Notes: generated by a model not told the origin, from the sequence alone. A DNA stretch of 54,125 bases from CAZKUN01 sp964555935 (GCA_964555935.1 CAZKUN010000028.1:1-54125), one strand, 5' to 3'; counted from the first letter of the stretch, positions 30,484 through 39,839 are shown. Numbers and translations: made by a program.

Positions 30484-32793
30484 TCACCCGCGCACGACTC
30501 GGATCGGAATCGCGGGGATGACGCCGAGAGACACTCGTTTCTTGCGCGGCACTTCGCCTCCTGAGGCCACGCCCTCCACCTCGGTCGATGCCTCAACAAT
30601 GAGGTGCGCCGAATCGCCCGCCAAAGCCGTGTTCGCATCGGCCTTCACGGTGAGCACCACGCCGTTGGCCACGACCGTCGCGTCCTTCAGCGTAATGCCT
30701 CGGGGTTGCGCCGCGAGCCGGAACCGTACGGACTCGAGCGCCGACTGCCGTCGATCCGGCAGAATCTCCGGAGCCTTCACCCGCACCTGAGCCGTTCCAC
30801 CCAGCGGGATCTGCACTGGATTCGTGCTGGTCAACTCGATGCCGGGCACGAGCGGACGCCAGATCGCCGGTACGGGGCGATACCCGGTGACCGCTACCAG
30901 CAGCTCATCCTGCACCACGAGATGCCGGTACAGGAACGCCTGCATCATGTCCTCGGCGGGCATCACTGGGCGCACGACCGGGGCGCCGTCGATTTGCGCG
31001 AGACCCTCCAGTCGCATCGCGAACGCTTGTACCGGCGCGTTCGGCGGCGCGGTGAGCCTGACGTCGACGGAGTCCTCGTTACTGGGGATCCGCGCTTCGT
31101 TCAGCGTGAAACCAGCGGGCGCGTCCTTCAGCCCCACGCTGATGTCGCCCGCGAAGCCATCCTTGCGGACCGCGTGAACGGTGAGCGTCGCCGACCGACC
31201 TGCCCCGATGTTGATGCTGGACGGCGTCAGGCGCAGCGCGAAGTCGGGCTGCGGCGGCCCGATCCGAAGTCGGTAACCGTACGCCTCGCCGCCCTTGCGT
31301 TGCGTGTCGCCGAGGCGGATCGCGTACGTCCCATCCGCCGGCAGCGTCGCTCGCAGGTATGAATCGGCCTGGTGCGTGACCAGCCCCATCTCGGGGTCAT
31401 CGGTGTCGTCGTTGGTCTCGATCACTTTCCCCGCCGGGTCAACCAGTCTCAGGACTGAATCGAGTGGCGAGTTTAGCCGCCGCGCGAGGACCTCGGCCAC
31501 CAATTCATCGCCCGCTCGGCCAGTGAAACTGAACGTGTCCACATCGCCGGGCGTGTCGACGCGACCATTAACGGTCAGCGGGAGCGTCACGTCTTGCGCG
31601 TCACCGGTCGTGTTGTTGGGCTCGGTCTCCACCTGCTCGGGCTGGGCACTCACGGCGTGAGGGATCTCGTTGCAGAGCCCTTGGTCTTCACCCATCCGCG
31701 CCAGCCTGATCGGGGCGCCGCCGGGATCGGTGTCTAGCTCCAGCGTCTCCGCCGGCAGGTTCCATCCCGACACGGTCGCCGTCGTCGGCGCGCCGGCTTG
31801 TCCGCCAAGCGGGAACACCTGCGTGACAAACGGCAGTTCGCCCGCAGTGACGCGATACACGAAGTCATCCCGGCCGCGGTAGATCGCGTCGCGAACCTCC
31901 AGCCCGTACACGCCGTCCTCGGGGATATTGCAGAGAAGCACCGGGTCGGGATCGAAGCGATAGTCGTCGCCGTACGCCACCTCATTCCCGCTCGGGTCAT
32001 ATAGCGCCATCGTCGCTTGGAACCAGCCGGGCACCGCGTCGGCCAGGTACGGGACTAGCTGCCGGGCCTCCATGCGGATCACGAGTTGCTGGCCCTCGCG
32101 CGCGCGGATGCGGAAGCGGTCAACCTCGCCGGGCATGACCTGCCCGTTCAGCACCACCGGCAGATCCACCACCGGCGCCGCCGCGGTTGCGCCGGGCCCG
32201 GATAGGTCCTCCTCCCGGATCTCCGGGAGCACGCCCACCTGCAGGCGCGTCGGGTTGGTCAGCCCGGCGGGCGTCATGAGCCGAAGCTCCCGATGGCCCG
32301 GCGCCACGTCTGCGTCGATGGTAATCTCGATCTCCACCTGCTCGCCGATTTGCGCGTTCGGTTGCTTCCGGGAGTCGAAGAACCTCGCCTGCAGCCGCTC
32401 CACTTCCCTGGCGCTCTTCTCGTCCAGGTCCCTCAGCCACGGGTGGTCGGGCAGCGCGGGCTTCTCCGCTTGCATCATCATCATCCCGCCGCCGATAGCC
32501 TGGTCGCTCCATCGCCGCCTGACCAGTTCGCGCAGGAACGTGCGGACCTCGTTCAGCTCCTGGTTGTTGAGCGGGCGAACGTGCTCGAGGATCTCGGCGC
32601 GCGCGCCGGTGCCCGAGACGTAGACATTGTCCGCCCCGCCGATGAACTGTCCGCCCACCGTGACGCGGAAGGTCGTCCCCCGCTCGCCGCCGGCGGGGTA
32701 GACGTACCCAATGTGAGGCCCTTGGGCGCAGACCCAGGCACTCGCCAGGCAGGCGAGGAGAATGGTCATCAACCAGCGCGCGTGTCGCGTCAT
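30484..32793 (-). CDS. Secreted PPC-domain protein of the DUF1501/DUF1553 operon
   Basis: A 769-residue exported protein (signal peptide MTRHARWLMTILLACLASAW). An N-terminal IPT-like beta domain (HIGYVYPAGGERGTTFRVTV), two pre-peptidase C-terminal (PPC)-type beta-sandwich domains (RIRAREGQQLVIRMEARQL; EVETEPNNTTGDAQDV region with FTGRAGDELVAEVLARRL) and further Ig-like beta-sandwiches toward the C-terminus. This is the usual third partner of DUF1501 and DUF1549/DUF1553 proteins in Planctomycetota. Its start lies 16 bases after the DUF1501 stop. Probably extracytoplasmic; function unknown. Confidence 0.85.
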   Translation of the reverse strand: MTRHARWLMTILLACLASAWVCAQGPHIGYVYPAGGERGTTFRVTVGGQFIGGADNVYVSGTGARAEILEHVRPLNNQELNEVRTFLRELVRRRWSDQAIGGGMMMMQAEKPALPDHPWLRDLDEKSAREVERLQARFFDSRKQPNAQIGEQVEIEITIDADVAPGHRELRLMTPAGLTNPTRLQVGVLPEIREEDLSGPGATAAAPVVDLPVVLNGQVMPGEVDRFRIRAREGQQLVIRMEARQLVPYLADAVPGWFQATMALYDPSGNEVAYGDDYRFDPDPVLLCNIPEDGVYGLEVRDAIYRGRDDFVYRVTAGELPFVTQVFPLGGQAGAPTTATVSGWNLPAETLELDTDPGGAPIRLARMGEDQGLCNEIPHAVSAQPEQVETEPNNTTGDAQDVTLPLTVNGRVDTPGDVDTFSFTGRAGDELVAEVLARRLNSPLDSVLRLVDPAGKVIETNDDTDDPEMGLVTHQADSYLRATLPADGTYAIRLGDTQRKGGEAYGYRLRIGPPQPDFALRLTPSSINIGAGRSATLTVHAVRKDGFAGDISVGLKDAPAGFTLNEARIPSNEDSVDVRLTAPPNAPVQAFAMRLEGLAQIDGAPVVRPVMPAEDMMQAFLYRHLVVQDELLVAVTGYRPVPAIWRPLVPGIELTSTNPVQIPLGGTAQVRVKAPEILPDRRQSALESVRFRLAAQPRGITLKDATVVANGVVLTVKADANTALAGDSAHLIVEASTEVEGVASGGEVPRKKRVSLGVIPAIPIRVVRG

Positions 32794-32809
32794 CTTCTAG
32801 CCTCTCGGG

Positions 32810-34141
32810 CTACGTAATCTCAGTCAGGCGACCGTCGCCCCCGGCGGCCTCGTCCAGCGGCATGACCTTGATCTCCTGGCCGCGCGCGTTGAGCAACGGG
32901 CCATCCGGGTCGATGCCGAGCTGCGCGTACATGGTCCCGAGAAGATCCTGGGGCGTCACCGGTCGGTCCGCCACGTTCTCACCCTTTGCGTCCGACGCGC
33001 CGATAACATTCCCGCCCTTGAATCCGCCGCCCGCCACGACCGAAGAGAAGCACCGCCCGAAGTGACTGCGGCCACCGTTCCAGGGCGCCTGCCAGTCGAC
33101 TTTGGGAGTGCGTCCGAACTCGCCGCTCCACCAGACGATCGTGCTGTCGAGCAGGCCGTTCTCGTCCAGATCCTGCAGCAGCGTCGCCATGGCGCTGTCC
33201 AGCTGCGGTAGCTTCCAACGCATGGTCTCGAAGTGCTGCTTGTGCGTGTCCCAGCCACCGTAGTTGATCGTGACATACGGAACGCCGGCAGCCACCAGCC
33301 GCCGCGCCATCAGACACGACTGCCCGAACGTGTTTCGGCCGTAGCGCTGGCGGAGTTCGTTGTCCTCTTGGCCCAGGTCGAACAGCTTCCCGGCGTCGCC
33401 GAGAATCATGTCGTATGCATTCGTCTCCGACGTGTCGAGTTTCGCCGCTTGTGGGTGCTCGCCCAGAGCCCCCTTCAGCGTGTCGACCGAGTGCAGAAGT
33501 TCGCGCCGACTCCGCTGACGGTCGTCCGAGATGTTCCCCACAATCCCATCCACGACGAACCGGTTCGCATTGGGGTCGCCGCCGGTGGCAAACGGCTTGT
33601 ACCGCGGGCCTAAGAACCCCGACTCATCGAAGCGCCCCTGCGGCGCGGTCAGCACGACGTACGGCGGGACGAGGCTCGTGTAACCGGCGTCGTACCCTTT
33701 GAACTTGGATACAACAGCGCCCGCGGACGGGTATACCAATCGCCCGCCGGGCAGGCGGCCCGTCTGGACGATGTAAGCCGCCGTCTCATGGCCATTGTTG
33801 CCATGCGTCATGCTGCGGATGATCGAGTACTTGTCGGCCTGCTGCGCGAGTTGCGGAAGCAGTTGGCCGATCCGGATCCCATCCACATTGGTTTCGATGG
33901 GCCGGTTCAGCGGGCCGCAGTAATCACGCCCAGCGTCTGGCTTGGGGTCGAACGTGTCGAGGTGACACGGGCCGCCCCACATCCAGACCTGGATGACCGC
34001 CTTCGCCTTGGCCGCCGGCGCCTGGGCGTGGCCACGCCCAGCGAGCCCGGCCAACGGGCCGCTCAGCGCCAATCCCGTTGCTCCCAGGATACCCCGCTTC
34101 AACGCGTCTCGCCGGCTGATTCCGCCTGTCTTCTCGCTCAT
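32810..34141 (-). CDS. DUF1501 protein with Tat-type signal
   Basis: A 443-residue DUF1501 protein related to the alkaline-phosphatase/sulfatase-like superfamily. The N-terminus ISRRDALKRGILGATGLAL is a twin-arginine signal. Family markers: WMWGGPCHLDTFDPKPDAG, MTHGNNGHETAAYIV, WWSGEFGRTPKVDWQAPWNG (in parts) and GGFKGGNVIGASD. The start at 34141 has GGAG nine bases upstream; the longer frame is not needed. It sits between the DUF1553 and PPC genes, as in Planctomycetota. Its substrate is unknown. Confidence 0.93.
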   Translation of the reverse strand: MSEKTGGISRRDALKRGILGATGLALSGPLAGLAGRGHAQAPAAKAKAVIQVWMWGGPCHLDTFDPKPDAGRDYCGPLNRPIETNVDGIRIGQLLPQLAQQADKYSIIRSMTHGNNGHETAAYIVQTGRLPGGRLVYPSAGAVVSKFKGYDAGYTSLVPPYVVLTAPQGRFDESGFLGPRYKPFATGGDPNANRFVVDGIVGNISDDRQRSRRELLHSVDTLKGALGEHPQAAKLDTSETNAYDMILGDAGKLFDLGQEDNELRQRYGRNTFGQSCLMARRLVAAGVPYVTINYGGWDTHKQHFETMRWKLPQLDSAMATLLQDLDENGLLDSTIVWWSGEFGRTPKVDWQAPWNGGRSHFGRCFSSVVAGGGFKGGNVIGASDAKGENVADRPVTPQDLLGTMYAQLGIDPDGPLLNARGQEIKVMPLDEAAGGDGRLTEIT

Positions 34142-34197
34142 GGCTATTCTCCGATTCATCCGGAATTACGCCAGCACCCCATGGGCCACCCGGCCCT

Positions 34198-34225
34198 GTA
34201 GGAGGGACTTCAGTCCCGACGCCGT
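34198..34225 (+). repeat. GTAG-headed REP hairpin
   Basis: GTAG, GA, stem GGGACT / AGTCCC with loop TC (34204-34217), then GACGCCGTC. A GGGACT variant of the GGGGTT family; pairing stays perfect. Confidence 0.75.
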
Positions 34226-34307
34226 CCGGGACTGTCCAAGTGTCGTTCACGCAGGACTGTCTCCTGTTGCCGTTGCTGTTCGCCCTCATGGGTCACGCGT
34301 CGTCCGT

Positions 34308-35882
34308 CTAGTGCCGATACAGGAACTCCATCGTGTTCACCAGCGACCACGCCAGATCGACCGCCGCGTCATCCGCGCTCAGGTCCGGTGTCTCGTAATA
34401 CGCCATCGCCGCCACCTGTTCCTTGGGCGTGGGCTCGCGCGAGAGCAGGGCCATATACACGCCCTGGACCACCGCGTTCCGATCTCCGCGCGCAGCGATA
34501 GCAATCCGCCGCAGTCGATGGCTCTTCATGACCCGGCGCTGAACGTCCGCCGAGTTCAGCAGGTACAGCCGCTGCGCGTCCGACGGCTGGTTGTTGCGCT
34601 CAGACTCCAGTCCCGTGTCGCGCGCCGGCCGCCCGAACATCTGCAGGAACGGACTCGTGATGCTCCCGTCCGCCAGCGAGATCGTCCGGTGATCTCTCGG
34701 GATGTACGTGAACGGTTCGGGGATGGCGCTGAAGTAGCTCTCTGACGTCCCCCCCAGCCAGGCAAGCGCGTCGACCAGCACCTCCGCGCCCAGTCGCCGG
34801 ACGGGATAGTGCGCGTGCATCGCCTCCGCGTTTGGGTCATCGCCGCGTGGAATGGATGATTGCTGATACGTGCGGGAGTTCAGCACCAGCCGGTAGACGT
34901 GTTTCAGGTCGTACTCAGCCGCCACCAGTTCGTCTTCGAGGTAAGACAGCAGCTCCGGGTTGACGGGCGGGTTGTCGTCGCGCATGTCGTCCGGCTCGTG
35001 CACGATGCCGCGCCCCATCAGCCATGTCCACACGCGGTTCGCGATGTTGCGCGTGAACCACGGGTTCTCGGGGGTGATGAGCCAATCGGCGAAGACCTCG
35101 CGAGGGTCGTCATCGGGGCCAATCGTCACCGTCGTGCCGTCGGGGAACGTGCCCTCGATGGGCTCCGTCGCCTCAAGGTCGAGGTAGACAATCTCCTCTT
35201 TCCACTCCTCCGTCTTCTTCATGGCCACGCGCGAGAAGAACGTCGCCATGCCCTCGCGACGCGCCTCGGGCCAGTTCGCGACGCGCGTTCCCATGAACGT
35301 CAGCGCGACCGCCGCGGCATAGCCGGCCGGCTCGCGGCCCTGGACCGCGCGGTAGAAGTTCACTGGCGGAACGCGGAAGTTGCTCCCGTTGGAGGTCAGT
35401 AGCCCCCGCACGAACTCGTCGTACGGTCGGTTCTCCTTGACGGCCTCGCGGATCCAGCGGTGATAGGCTTGCACGGCGTTTGGCCACAGGTTGATGGGGA
35501 ATTCGGCTTTGACCCGCAGCAGGTCGCACCATTTCAGCGACCAGTAATCGGCGAACTCGTCCCGATTCAGCAGGTCCTCAATCAGCGTGGCGCGCTTGTC
35601 GGGGGAATCATCTTGTAGGAACTCAACCGCGTCCGCCGGCTCGGGCAACGTGCCGATCACGTCCAGGTAGACGCGTCGGATGAACACGCCATCCGAGCAC
35701 GGATACGCCGGCTCGATGCCCTTCGCTTGCAGGGCCGCCAGCACGAGGGCGTCGACCTCGTTCGCGGGCGTTGACCACGTGTCGGTCTCAAACGGACGCG
35801 TTGGCTGCGAGTCCGCAGCCTGGCCGCTGTGGAGCGCCACGAGTATCGTAACGACGGCGAGACAAGGTCTGATCAAGCGCAT
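34308..35882 (-). CDS. DUF1549/DUF1553 protein
   Basis: A 524-residue exported protein (signal MRLIRPCLAVVTILVALHSG). DUF1549 occupies about 40-230 (FIRRVYLDVIGTLPEPADAV, DYWSLKWCDLLRVKAEFP) and DUF1553 about 260-510 (WLITPENPWFTRNIANRVWT, RLGAEVLVDALAWL, YLLNSADVQRR). Unlike many relatives it lacks an N-terminal cytochrome (PSCyt1) domain, so any haem-linked function would need a partner. The start 35882 matches the signal peptide; the 90-codon upstream extension runs through the divergent promoter region and is rejected. First gene of the operon with DUF1501 and PPC. Confidence 0.92.
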   Translation of the reverse strand: MRLIRPCLAVVTILVALHSGQAADSQPTRPFETDTWSTPANEVDALVLAALQAKGIEPAYPCSDGVFIRRVYLDVIGTLPEPADAVEFLQDDSPDKRATLIEDLLNRDEFADYWSLKWCDLLRVKAEFPINLWPNAVQAYHRWIREAVKENRPYDEFVRGLLTSNGSNFRVPPVNFYRAVQGREPAGYAAAVALTFMGTRVANWPEARREGMATFFSRVAMKKTEEWKEEIVYLDLEATEPIEGTFPDGTTVTIGPDDDPREVFADWLITPENPWFTRNIANRVWTWLMGRGIVHEPDDMRDDNPPVNPELLSYLEDELVAAEYDLKHVYRLVLNSRTYQQSSIPRGDDPNAEAMHAHYPVRRLGAEVLVDALAWLGGTSESYFSAIPEPFTYIPRDHRTISLADGSITSPFLQMFGRPARDTGLESERNNQPSDAQRLYLLNSADVQRRVMKSHRLRRIAIAARGDRNAVVQGVYMALLSREPTPKEQVAAMAYYETPDLSADDAAVDLAWSLVNTMEFLYRH

Positions 35883-36116
35883 CTCTCTCGCACGACTCCC
35901 TGGCTTCGGGATCTTCGGAGAACGGCCCTGGCAACCCCACTCCCAGCTCGTCGAATCCACCCCATGGACCGTCCACATACTAACACGCGCGAATGACCAA
36001 GGTTCAGTTCTGATGCAGTGGCTGCTCGCGGTTTGATGGCTCAATCCGCCGACTTGAGCGTTAGTTACTACGGTAAACGCCTGCCGCCGGGCCGCTGATC
36101 CGCCGGTAGCCGCCTC

Positions 36117-36140
36117 GTAGCATGGGCATCCGTGCCCACG
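36117..36140 (+). repeat. GTAG-headed REP hairpin
   Basis: GTAG, then TGGGCA / TGCCCA with loop TCCG inside CATGGGCA...TGCCCACG (one A-C mismatch). Lies in the 5 prime region of 36173-36916. Confidence 0.65.
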
Positions 36141-36172
36141 CGCGCCGCACATACTTCCTGGGAGACATCACC

Positions 36173-36916
36173 ATGCCAAATCCGCGCGCAATCACCATCA
36201 TCGCCGCCGCGCTCGTCGCCTTGGCCGCCACCAGCGGCGTGGGGGCGCAGGAAGCCCTCTCCGCGAAGCTCGATCCGTCGGGCATGATCAACATCAGCCA
36301 GGGCGCCGCCGAGTTGGTGATGATCGAGTTGAACGCCCACGGTCCCAACTGGCAGCACGCGCCACAGGAGACGGCCACGGCCGAGATCACCGATCTCCCG
36401 GACGGGGATGGCAAGCAGGCTGTCGGCACTTTGCCGATCCCCGGCACGGACGGCGCCGCCCTGCAGTTCACCGAGACGGTGAAGGTGCTTCCCCAGGGCC
36501 TCAATCTGTCCTACGACATCAACATGACCAAAGCGGCCCGGATCAATGGTCTGCAGCTATCCATCATCCTGCCGGTGGCCCAGTATGGCGGCGAGGAGCT
36601 GATGGTCACGCGGCCGGGCGACGACCCCGACCTCGCCGGTCTTCCGCTGGAGGAGCCAGAGCGTAACTTCCAAGTCTGGAACGGTCAGGGGTCCAAGGTC
36701 AAAGTGGCGGGTGGGACTGACAAGGAGTTCTCAGTCGAGTTGCGCGCGGCAGCCGATCTCATAGTTCAGGATTTACGTCAGTGGGAGCGACCGATCTTCG
36801 AGATTCGTTTCCCCGCGATCATGCAGCAGGAGGGCCGCGACGTAGCCGCCGAGGACAGGTTCCACCTCGACCTCACGATCACGTTCGCAGCGCCGCTGGA
36901 ACTCGCAGGCCCATAG
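36173..36916 (+). CDS. Secreted protein of unknown function
   Basis: A 247-residue exported protein with signal peptide MPNPRAITIIAAALVALAAT and a beta-rich body (VKVLPQGLNLSYDINMTKA, LQLSIILPVAQYGGEELMV, HLDLTITFAAPLELAGP). I do not recognise the domain; it looks like a single beta-sandwich. GGGAG lies nine bases before the ATG at 36173. It converges with, and its end is overlapped by, the DUF456 gene's extended C-terminus. A REP sits just upstream, between it and the divergent DUF1553 gene. Confidence 0.65.
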   Translation: MPNPRAITIIAAALVALAATSGVGAQEALSAKLDPSGMINISQGAAELVMIELNAHGPNWQHAPQETATAEITDLPDGDGKQAVGTLPIPGTDGAALQFTETVKVLPQGLNLSYDINMTKAARINGLQLSIILPVAQYGGEELMVTRPGDDPDLAGLPLEEPERNFQVWNGQGSKVKVAGGTDKEFSVELRAAADLIVQDLRQWERPIFEIRFPAIMQQEGRDVAAEDRFHLDLTITFAAPLELAGP

Positions 36917-37654
36917 CCCCTCGACGCTCTGCCGTCGGAGGGGCCGAATGGGGGATGTATGGGGTCCCCATCCGGCCCGCGCCGTCTCCTCTGCCTCATC
37001 ATCTTCCGCCTCCTCCGGCGCTTCCTCCGGAGCAACTTCCTCCGCCAGGGGCTCCGGCTCGTCCTTGCTGGCCATCGGCCCGCCGTCTGAGAACAGCGCC
37101 CCCAGCGTCAGAGTCACCATCACCGCGGCGAGCGCGGCCTTCAACAGCCCTCCGGCCGCGCGACCCAGAAAGGCCCCCCAGCCGGCCTTCTTAGCCTCAT
37201 CCTTCGGCGTCCCCTGACGCAGCTCGTACCAGTACCCGCCCAGGAATCCGCCCGCCATGCCACACGCCAGTGTCCCCACAGTCGCGCCGACGATCGTCCC
37301 GAACGGCCCGGCGAGTGACAGCACCGCCGTGCAGATCTGCCCGCCGACGATCACGCCCGTAAACCCGCCGACCATCGCCCAGAACGCCGCCTTGGTCGTG
37401 CCTCCGAACTTCTTCGTCCCCCACGCGCTGAGGACGTTATCGCCCGCCTCGGCGATGATGGTCAGCACCAGGAAGAAGATCAGCATCCACCATGGCGGTC
37501 GCTGCCATCCCGTGCTGATCGACAGGATGCACGTGATGATGAACACGACCGTCGCGCCGGGGATTCCGATCAGACACGCGACAACCGCCGCGATCATCAG
37601 GATGACCGCCAGCCCAATGCCAATCCACGCCAATATCGCCAGGAAAATGCTCAT
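36773..37654 (-). CDS. DUF456 membrane protein with repeat-derived C-terminal extension
   Basis: A 293-residue membrane protein. DUF456 lies at about 5-160: IGIGLAVILMIAAVVACLIG, IPGATVVFIITCILSI, GDNVLSAWGTKKFGGTTKAA, GFLGGYWYELRQGTPKDEA. After an acidic tail (EEVAPEEAPEEAEDDEAEE) the frame enters a GGGCCG-type palindrome (36941-36978) and then reads 144 bases antisense to the neighbouring gene. The last about 70 residues therefore look acquired when a repeat removed the native stop, or the true end is a frameshift nearby. Start 37654 chosen because MSIFLAILAW begins the family domain. Function of DUF456 is unknown. Confidence 0.75.
   Translation of the reverse strand: MSIFLAILAWIGIGLAVILMIAAVVACLIGIPGATVVFIITCILSISTGWQRPPWWMLIFFLVLTIIAEAGDNVLSAWGTKKFGGTTKAAFWAMVGGFTGVIVGGQICTAVLSLAGPFGTIVGATVGTLACGMAGGFLGGYWYELRQGTPKDEAKKAGWGAFLGRAAGGLLKAALAAVMVTLTLGALFSDGGPMASKDEPEPLAEEVAPEEAPEEAEDDEAEETARAGWGPHTSPIRPLRRQSVEGLWACEFQRRCERDREVEVEPVLGGYVAALLLHDRGETNLEDRSLPLT
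36941..36978. repeat. GGGCCG-type palindrome, copy 2 (variant arms)
   Basis: Arms GGGCCGaATGGGG (36941-36953) / CCCCATcCGGCCC (36966-36978). Relative to the other three copies the inner ATAC/GTAT pairs are replaced on both sides by ATGGGG/CCCCAT, so pairing is kept. It interrupts the end of the DUF456 gene. Confidence 0.72.
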
Positions 37655-37738
37655 CGTACCTACCCTAACGACCCACGCGCCTCGCCGGTTGCACCCACGC
37701 TCGCCTCCCCCTCCCACGCCGCAACCAGCACCCTCCCT

Positions 37739-37767
37739 GTAAGAGGGGTTTCAACCCCGACGCCGTC
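37739..37767 (+). repeat. GTAAG-headed REP hairpin
   Basis: GTAAGA, stem GGGGTT / AACCCC with loop TC, then GACGCCGTC. It lies just beyond the stop codon (GTAG) of the minus-strand ABM gene. Confidence 0.78.
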
Positions 37768-37775
37768 GCCGTCCC

Positions 37776-38060
37776 CTACACCTTCTCGATGAACTCAATC
37801 TCCGGCGGCCCCGCCAGCGCCTCTCCGACCTTAGCCAGAAACGCCTTGAAGTGCGGAAGCTCCATGTGCGCGTCCAGATCCTCCTGCGTCTTCCATTCCT
37901 CGAGCACGTACAGCTTCGTCGCATCCTCAGCGCCTCGGCAGACCACATACTCGATGCATCCCGGCTCCTCGTTGCTGGGCCCTGAGAGTTCAGCCAGCGC
38001 CTCCGCGACCAGCGTCTCGCTACCGGCCTTTGCTTCTATGCGCGCAATCAGTTTGACCAT
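37776..38060 (-). CDS. ABM-domain monooxygenase-like protein
   Basis: A 94-residue dimeric alpha/beta-barrel protein of the antibiotic biosynthesis monooxygenase superfamily: MVKLIARIEAKAGSETLVAE, PGCIEYVVCRGAEDATKLYV, LEEWKTQEDLDAHM, PHFKAFLAKVGEAL. Full length for the family. AGGAG lies eight bases upstream. Members range from quinol oxygenases to haem-degrading enzymes; the substrate is not predictable here. Single-gene unit flanked by REPs on both sides. Confidence 0.9.
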   Translation of the reverse strand: MVKLIARIEAKAGSETLVAEALAELSGPSNEEPGCIEYVVCRGAEDATKLYVLEEWKTQEDLDAHMELPHFKAFLAKVGEALAGPPEIEFIEKV

Positions 38061-38121
38061 TCGCTCGTCTCCTCATGGTGTAGTCGCCCGCTCCATTTCC
38101 CCTTCACGCCCCCAAACCCCT

Positions 38122-38150
38122 GTAGGAGGGGTTTCAACCCCGACGCCGTT
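38122..38150 (+). repeat. GTAG-headed REP hairpin
   Basis: GTAG, GA, stem GGGGTT / AACCCC with loop TC, then GACGCCGTT. The most frequent stem family in the window (also 16392, 21836, 37739, and 45506-45528 on the minus strand). Confidence 0.8.
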
Positions 38151-38258
38151 CACCGTCCCTCGCATCATCGCCCCACGAGGACCTTCGGCCCTTCCGCCGA
38201 ACTACTGATGCCACGTCGTAGACTGCTGGCCGTACATGCCGTCGGAGGGATACGTGCT

Positions 38259-39467
38259 ATGCGGGTGCCGCTGCTAGTTACGCTCAGAACGGGCCAGGTC
38301 GGGACGTTCAGCGTCTCGATGCCGGCGAATGTGAGTTTCGGATATGGGACGCGCAATGAGATCCCGGAAACTATCGCGAAGTATGGGAAACGCGTCCTCT
38401 ACGTCACCGGCAAGCGCTCGCTCAAGACCTCAGGTCTGCTGAACGAGTTGGTCGATGCGGCCAAAGCGGCTGAACTCGAGCCCGTCGTCTTCGATGGCGT
38501 CGAGGCCGAGCCGCTGGTCGAGACGGTCGATCGCTGCCGCGACATGTTGCTGGACGAGGACATTGAGGTCGTCGTGACGGTCGGCGGCGGGAGCGTCATT
38601 GACGTCGGCAAGGCGGCCGCCGCGCTCGTCGATTCCGAACTCCCAACGGCCGAGCACCTCGCCGGCGCGGAAATGCCCGAGGACGGCCTGCCCATCATCG
38701 CCGCGCCGACGACGTCTGGCACCGGAGCCGAGGTCACCCCAAACGCCGTCCTCCGCGACCTCTCCGCCGGGACAAAAGCCAGCATCCGCGGCGATCATCT
38801 CCTCCCGATCGCGGCGATCGTCGATCCCCAGCTCACCATGCACGCTTCCGCGCAAGTGACCGCTCATAGCGGGCTCGACGCGCTCACGCAGGCCATTGAG
38901 GCCTACACGTCTCTCGGCGCGAACACCTTCACCGATGGGCTGGCGTTCCAGGCGGCGATCCGCATCGGCGTCTCGCTGCAGATGGCCTGCCTCGACGCAA
39001 AGTCATGGCCCGCGCGCGAGAGCATGGCGCTCGGCAGCCTCTTCGCGGGGATCGCGCTGGCGTCCGCGCGGCTCGGACTCGTTCACGGACTCGCGCACCC
39101 GATCGGGATGATATATGGCATCCCCCACGGGCAGATCTGCGCGCTGCTGCTGCCCTACGTGATGGACTACAACGCCCCCGCGTGCGGCGAGAAGTACGCG
39201 ACGCTGGCCCAGGCGATGGGAGTCGGCGAGAGCCCGGACGATCTCATCCTCTGGGTCCGCAAGCTCAGCCACGAGATCGGCGTTACCGGCTCGCCCGGCG
39301 ACCACGGGCTGAAGTCGGACGACCTCGACAGGATCATCCCGCCAACCATTGCGTCTGGATCGACCAAGCACAACCCGCGCGAGGTCACCGAGGAAGAGCT
39401 GGCCGAGTTGCTCAACGCGATGATGTTGCCGGGGGACGAACACTGGCAGGGAAGGGAGAGCGAGTAG
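38259..39467 (+). CDS. Iron-containing alcohol dehydrogenase
   Basis: A 402-residue group III (Fe-dependent) alcohol dehydrogenase, NAD(P)H-linked and cytoplasmic. NAD-binding GGGSVIDVGKAAAA, TTSGTGAEVTPNAVLRD, and metal ligands in AHSGLDALTQAIEAYTS and LGLVHGLAHPIGMIYGIPHG. The start at 38259 has GGAGGG about ten bases upstream; the family domain itself begins near MPANVSFGYG (ATG 38319), so 38319 is the alternative. It is followed, two bases after its stop, by a cupin gene, suggesting a two-gene unit. Substrate is unknown. Confidence 0.92.
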   Translation: MRVPLLVTLRTGQVGTFSVSMPANVSFGYGTRNEIPETIAKYGKRVLYVTGKRSLKTSGLLNELVDAAKAAELEPVVFDGVEAEPLVETVDRCRDMLLDEDIEVVVTVGGGSVIDVGKAAAALVDSELPTAEHLAGAEMPEDGLPIIAAPTTSGTGAEVTPNAVLRDLSAGTKASIRGDHLLPIAAIVDPQLTMHASAQVTAHSGLDALTQAIEAYTSLGANTFTDGLAFQAAIRIGVSLQMACLDAKSWPARESMALGSLFAGIALASARLGLVHGLAHPIGMIYGIPHGQICALLLPYVMDYNAPACGEKYATLAQAMGVGESPDDLILWVRKLSHEIGVTGSPGDHGLKSDDLDRIIPPTIASGSTKHNPREVTEEELAELLNAMMLPGDEHWQGRESE

Positions 39468-39468
39468 C

Positions 39469-39804
39469 ATGGAGCAAGTCAACGAGCACGATCTCGAATT
39501 CCGCAACGGCGACAACGGCCCGAAGTACCTCTTCCGCGGCCCTCACTGGGAGGGCGGAATCATCGTCTTCAAGCCAGGCCAAGAACTCGGCGCGCACAAG
39601 CACGCCGAGGTCGAGGAGACCTTCTATTTCGAGACCGGCACGCCCCAAATGGTCGTCGACGGGACCTCGATTCGCGTCAAGCCCGGCGACGCGTTCAAGC
39701 TCTCGCCGGGCGAGGCGCACAACATCATCAACGACGCGGATGAGGACACGCGGATCATCTTCATCAAGGCGCCCCACGTGCCCGGCGACAAGGTAGATGT
39801 CTAG
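39469..39804 (+). CDS. Small cupin protein
   Basis: A 111-residue single-domain cupin: GQELGAHKHAEVEETFYFETG (motif 1, in parts GAHKHAEVEETFYF) and PGDAFKLSPGEAHNIIND (motif 2), with His and Glu metal ligands in place. Full length for small cupins. It starts one base after the Fe-ADH stop, so the two are likely co-translated. Possible isomerase, dioxygenase or binding role; the operon hints at an alcohol or sugar-derived substrate, which is inference. Confidence 0.88.
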   Translation: MEQVNEHDLEFRNGDNGPKYLFRGPHWEGGIIVFKPGQELGAHKHAEVEETFYFETGTPQMVVDGTSIRVKPGDAFKLSPGEAHNIINDADEDTRIIFIKAPHVPGDKVDV

Positions 39805-39839
39805 AGGCTGCCTCAAAGCCCGTCGCTACGCGGGACAGT

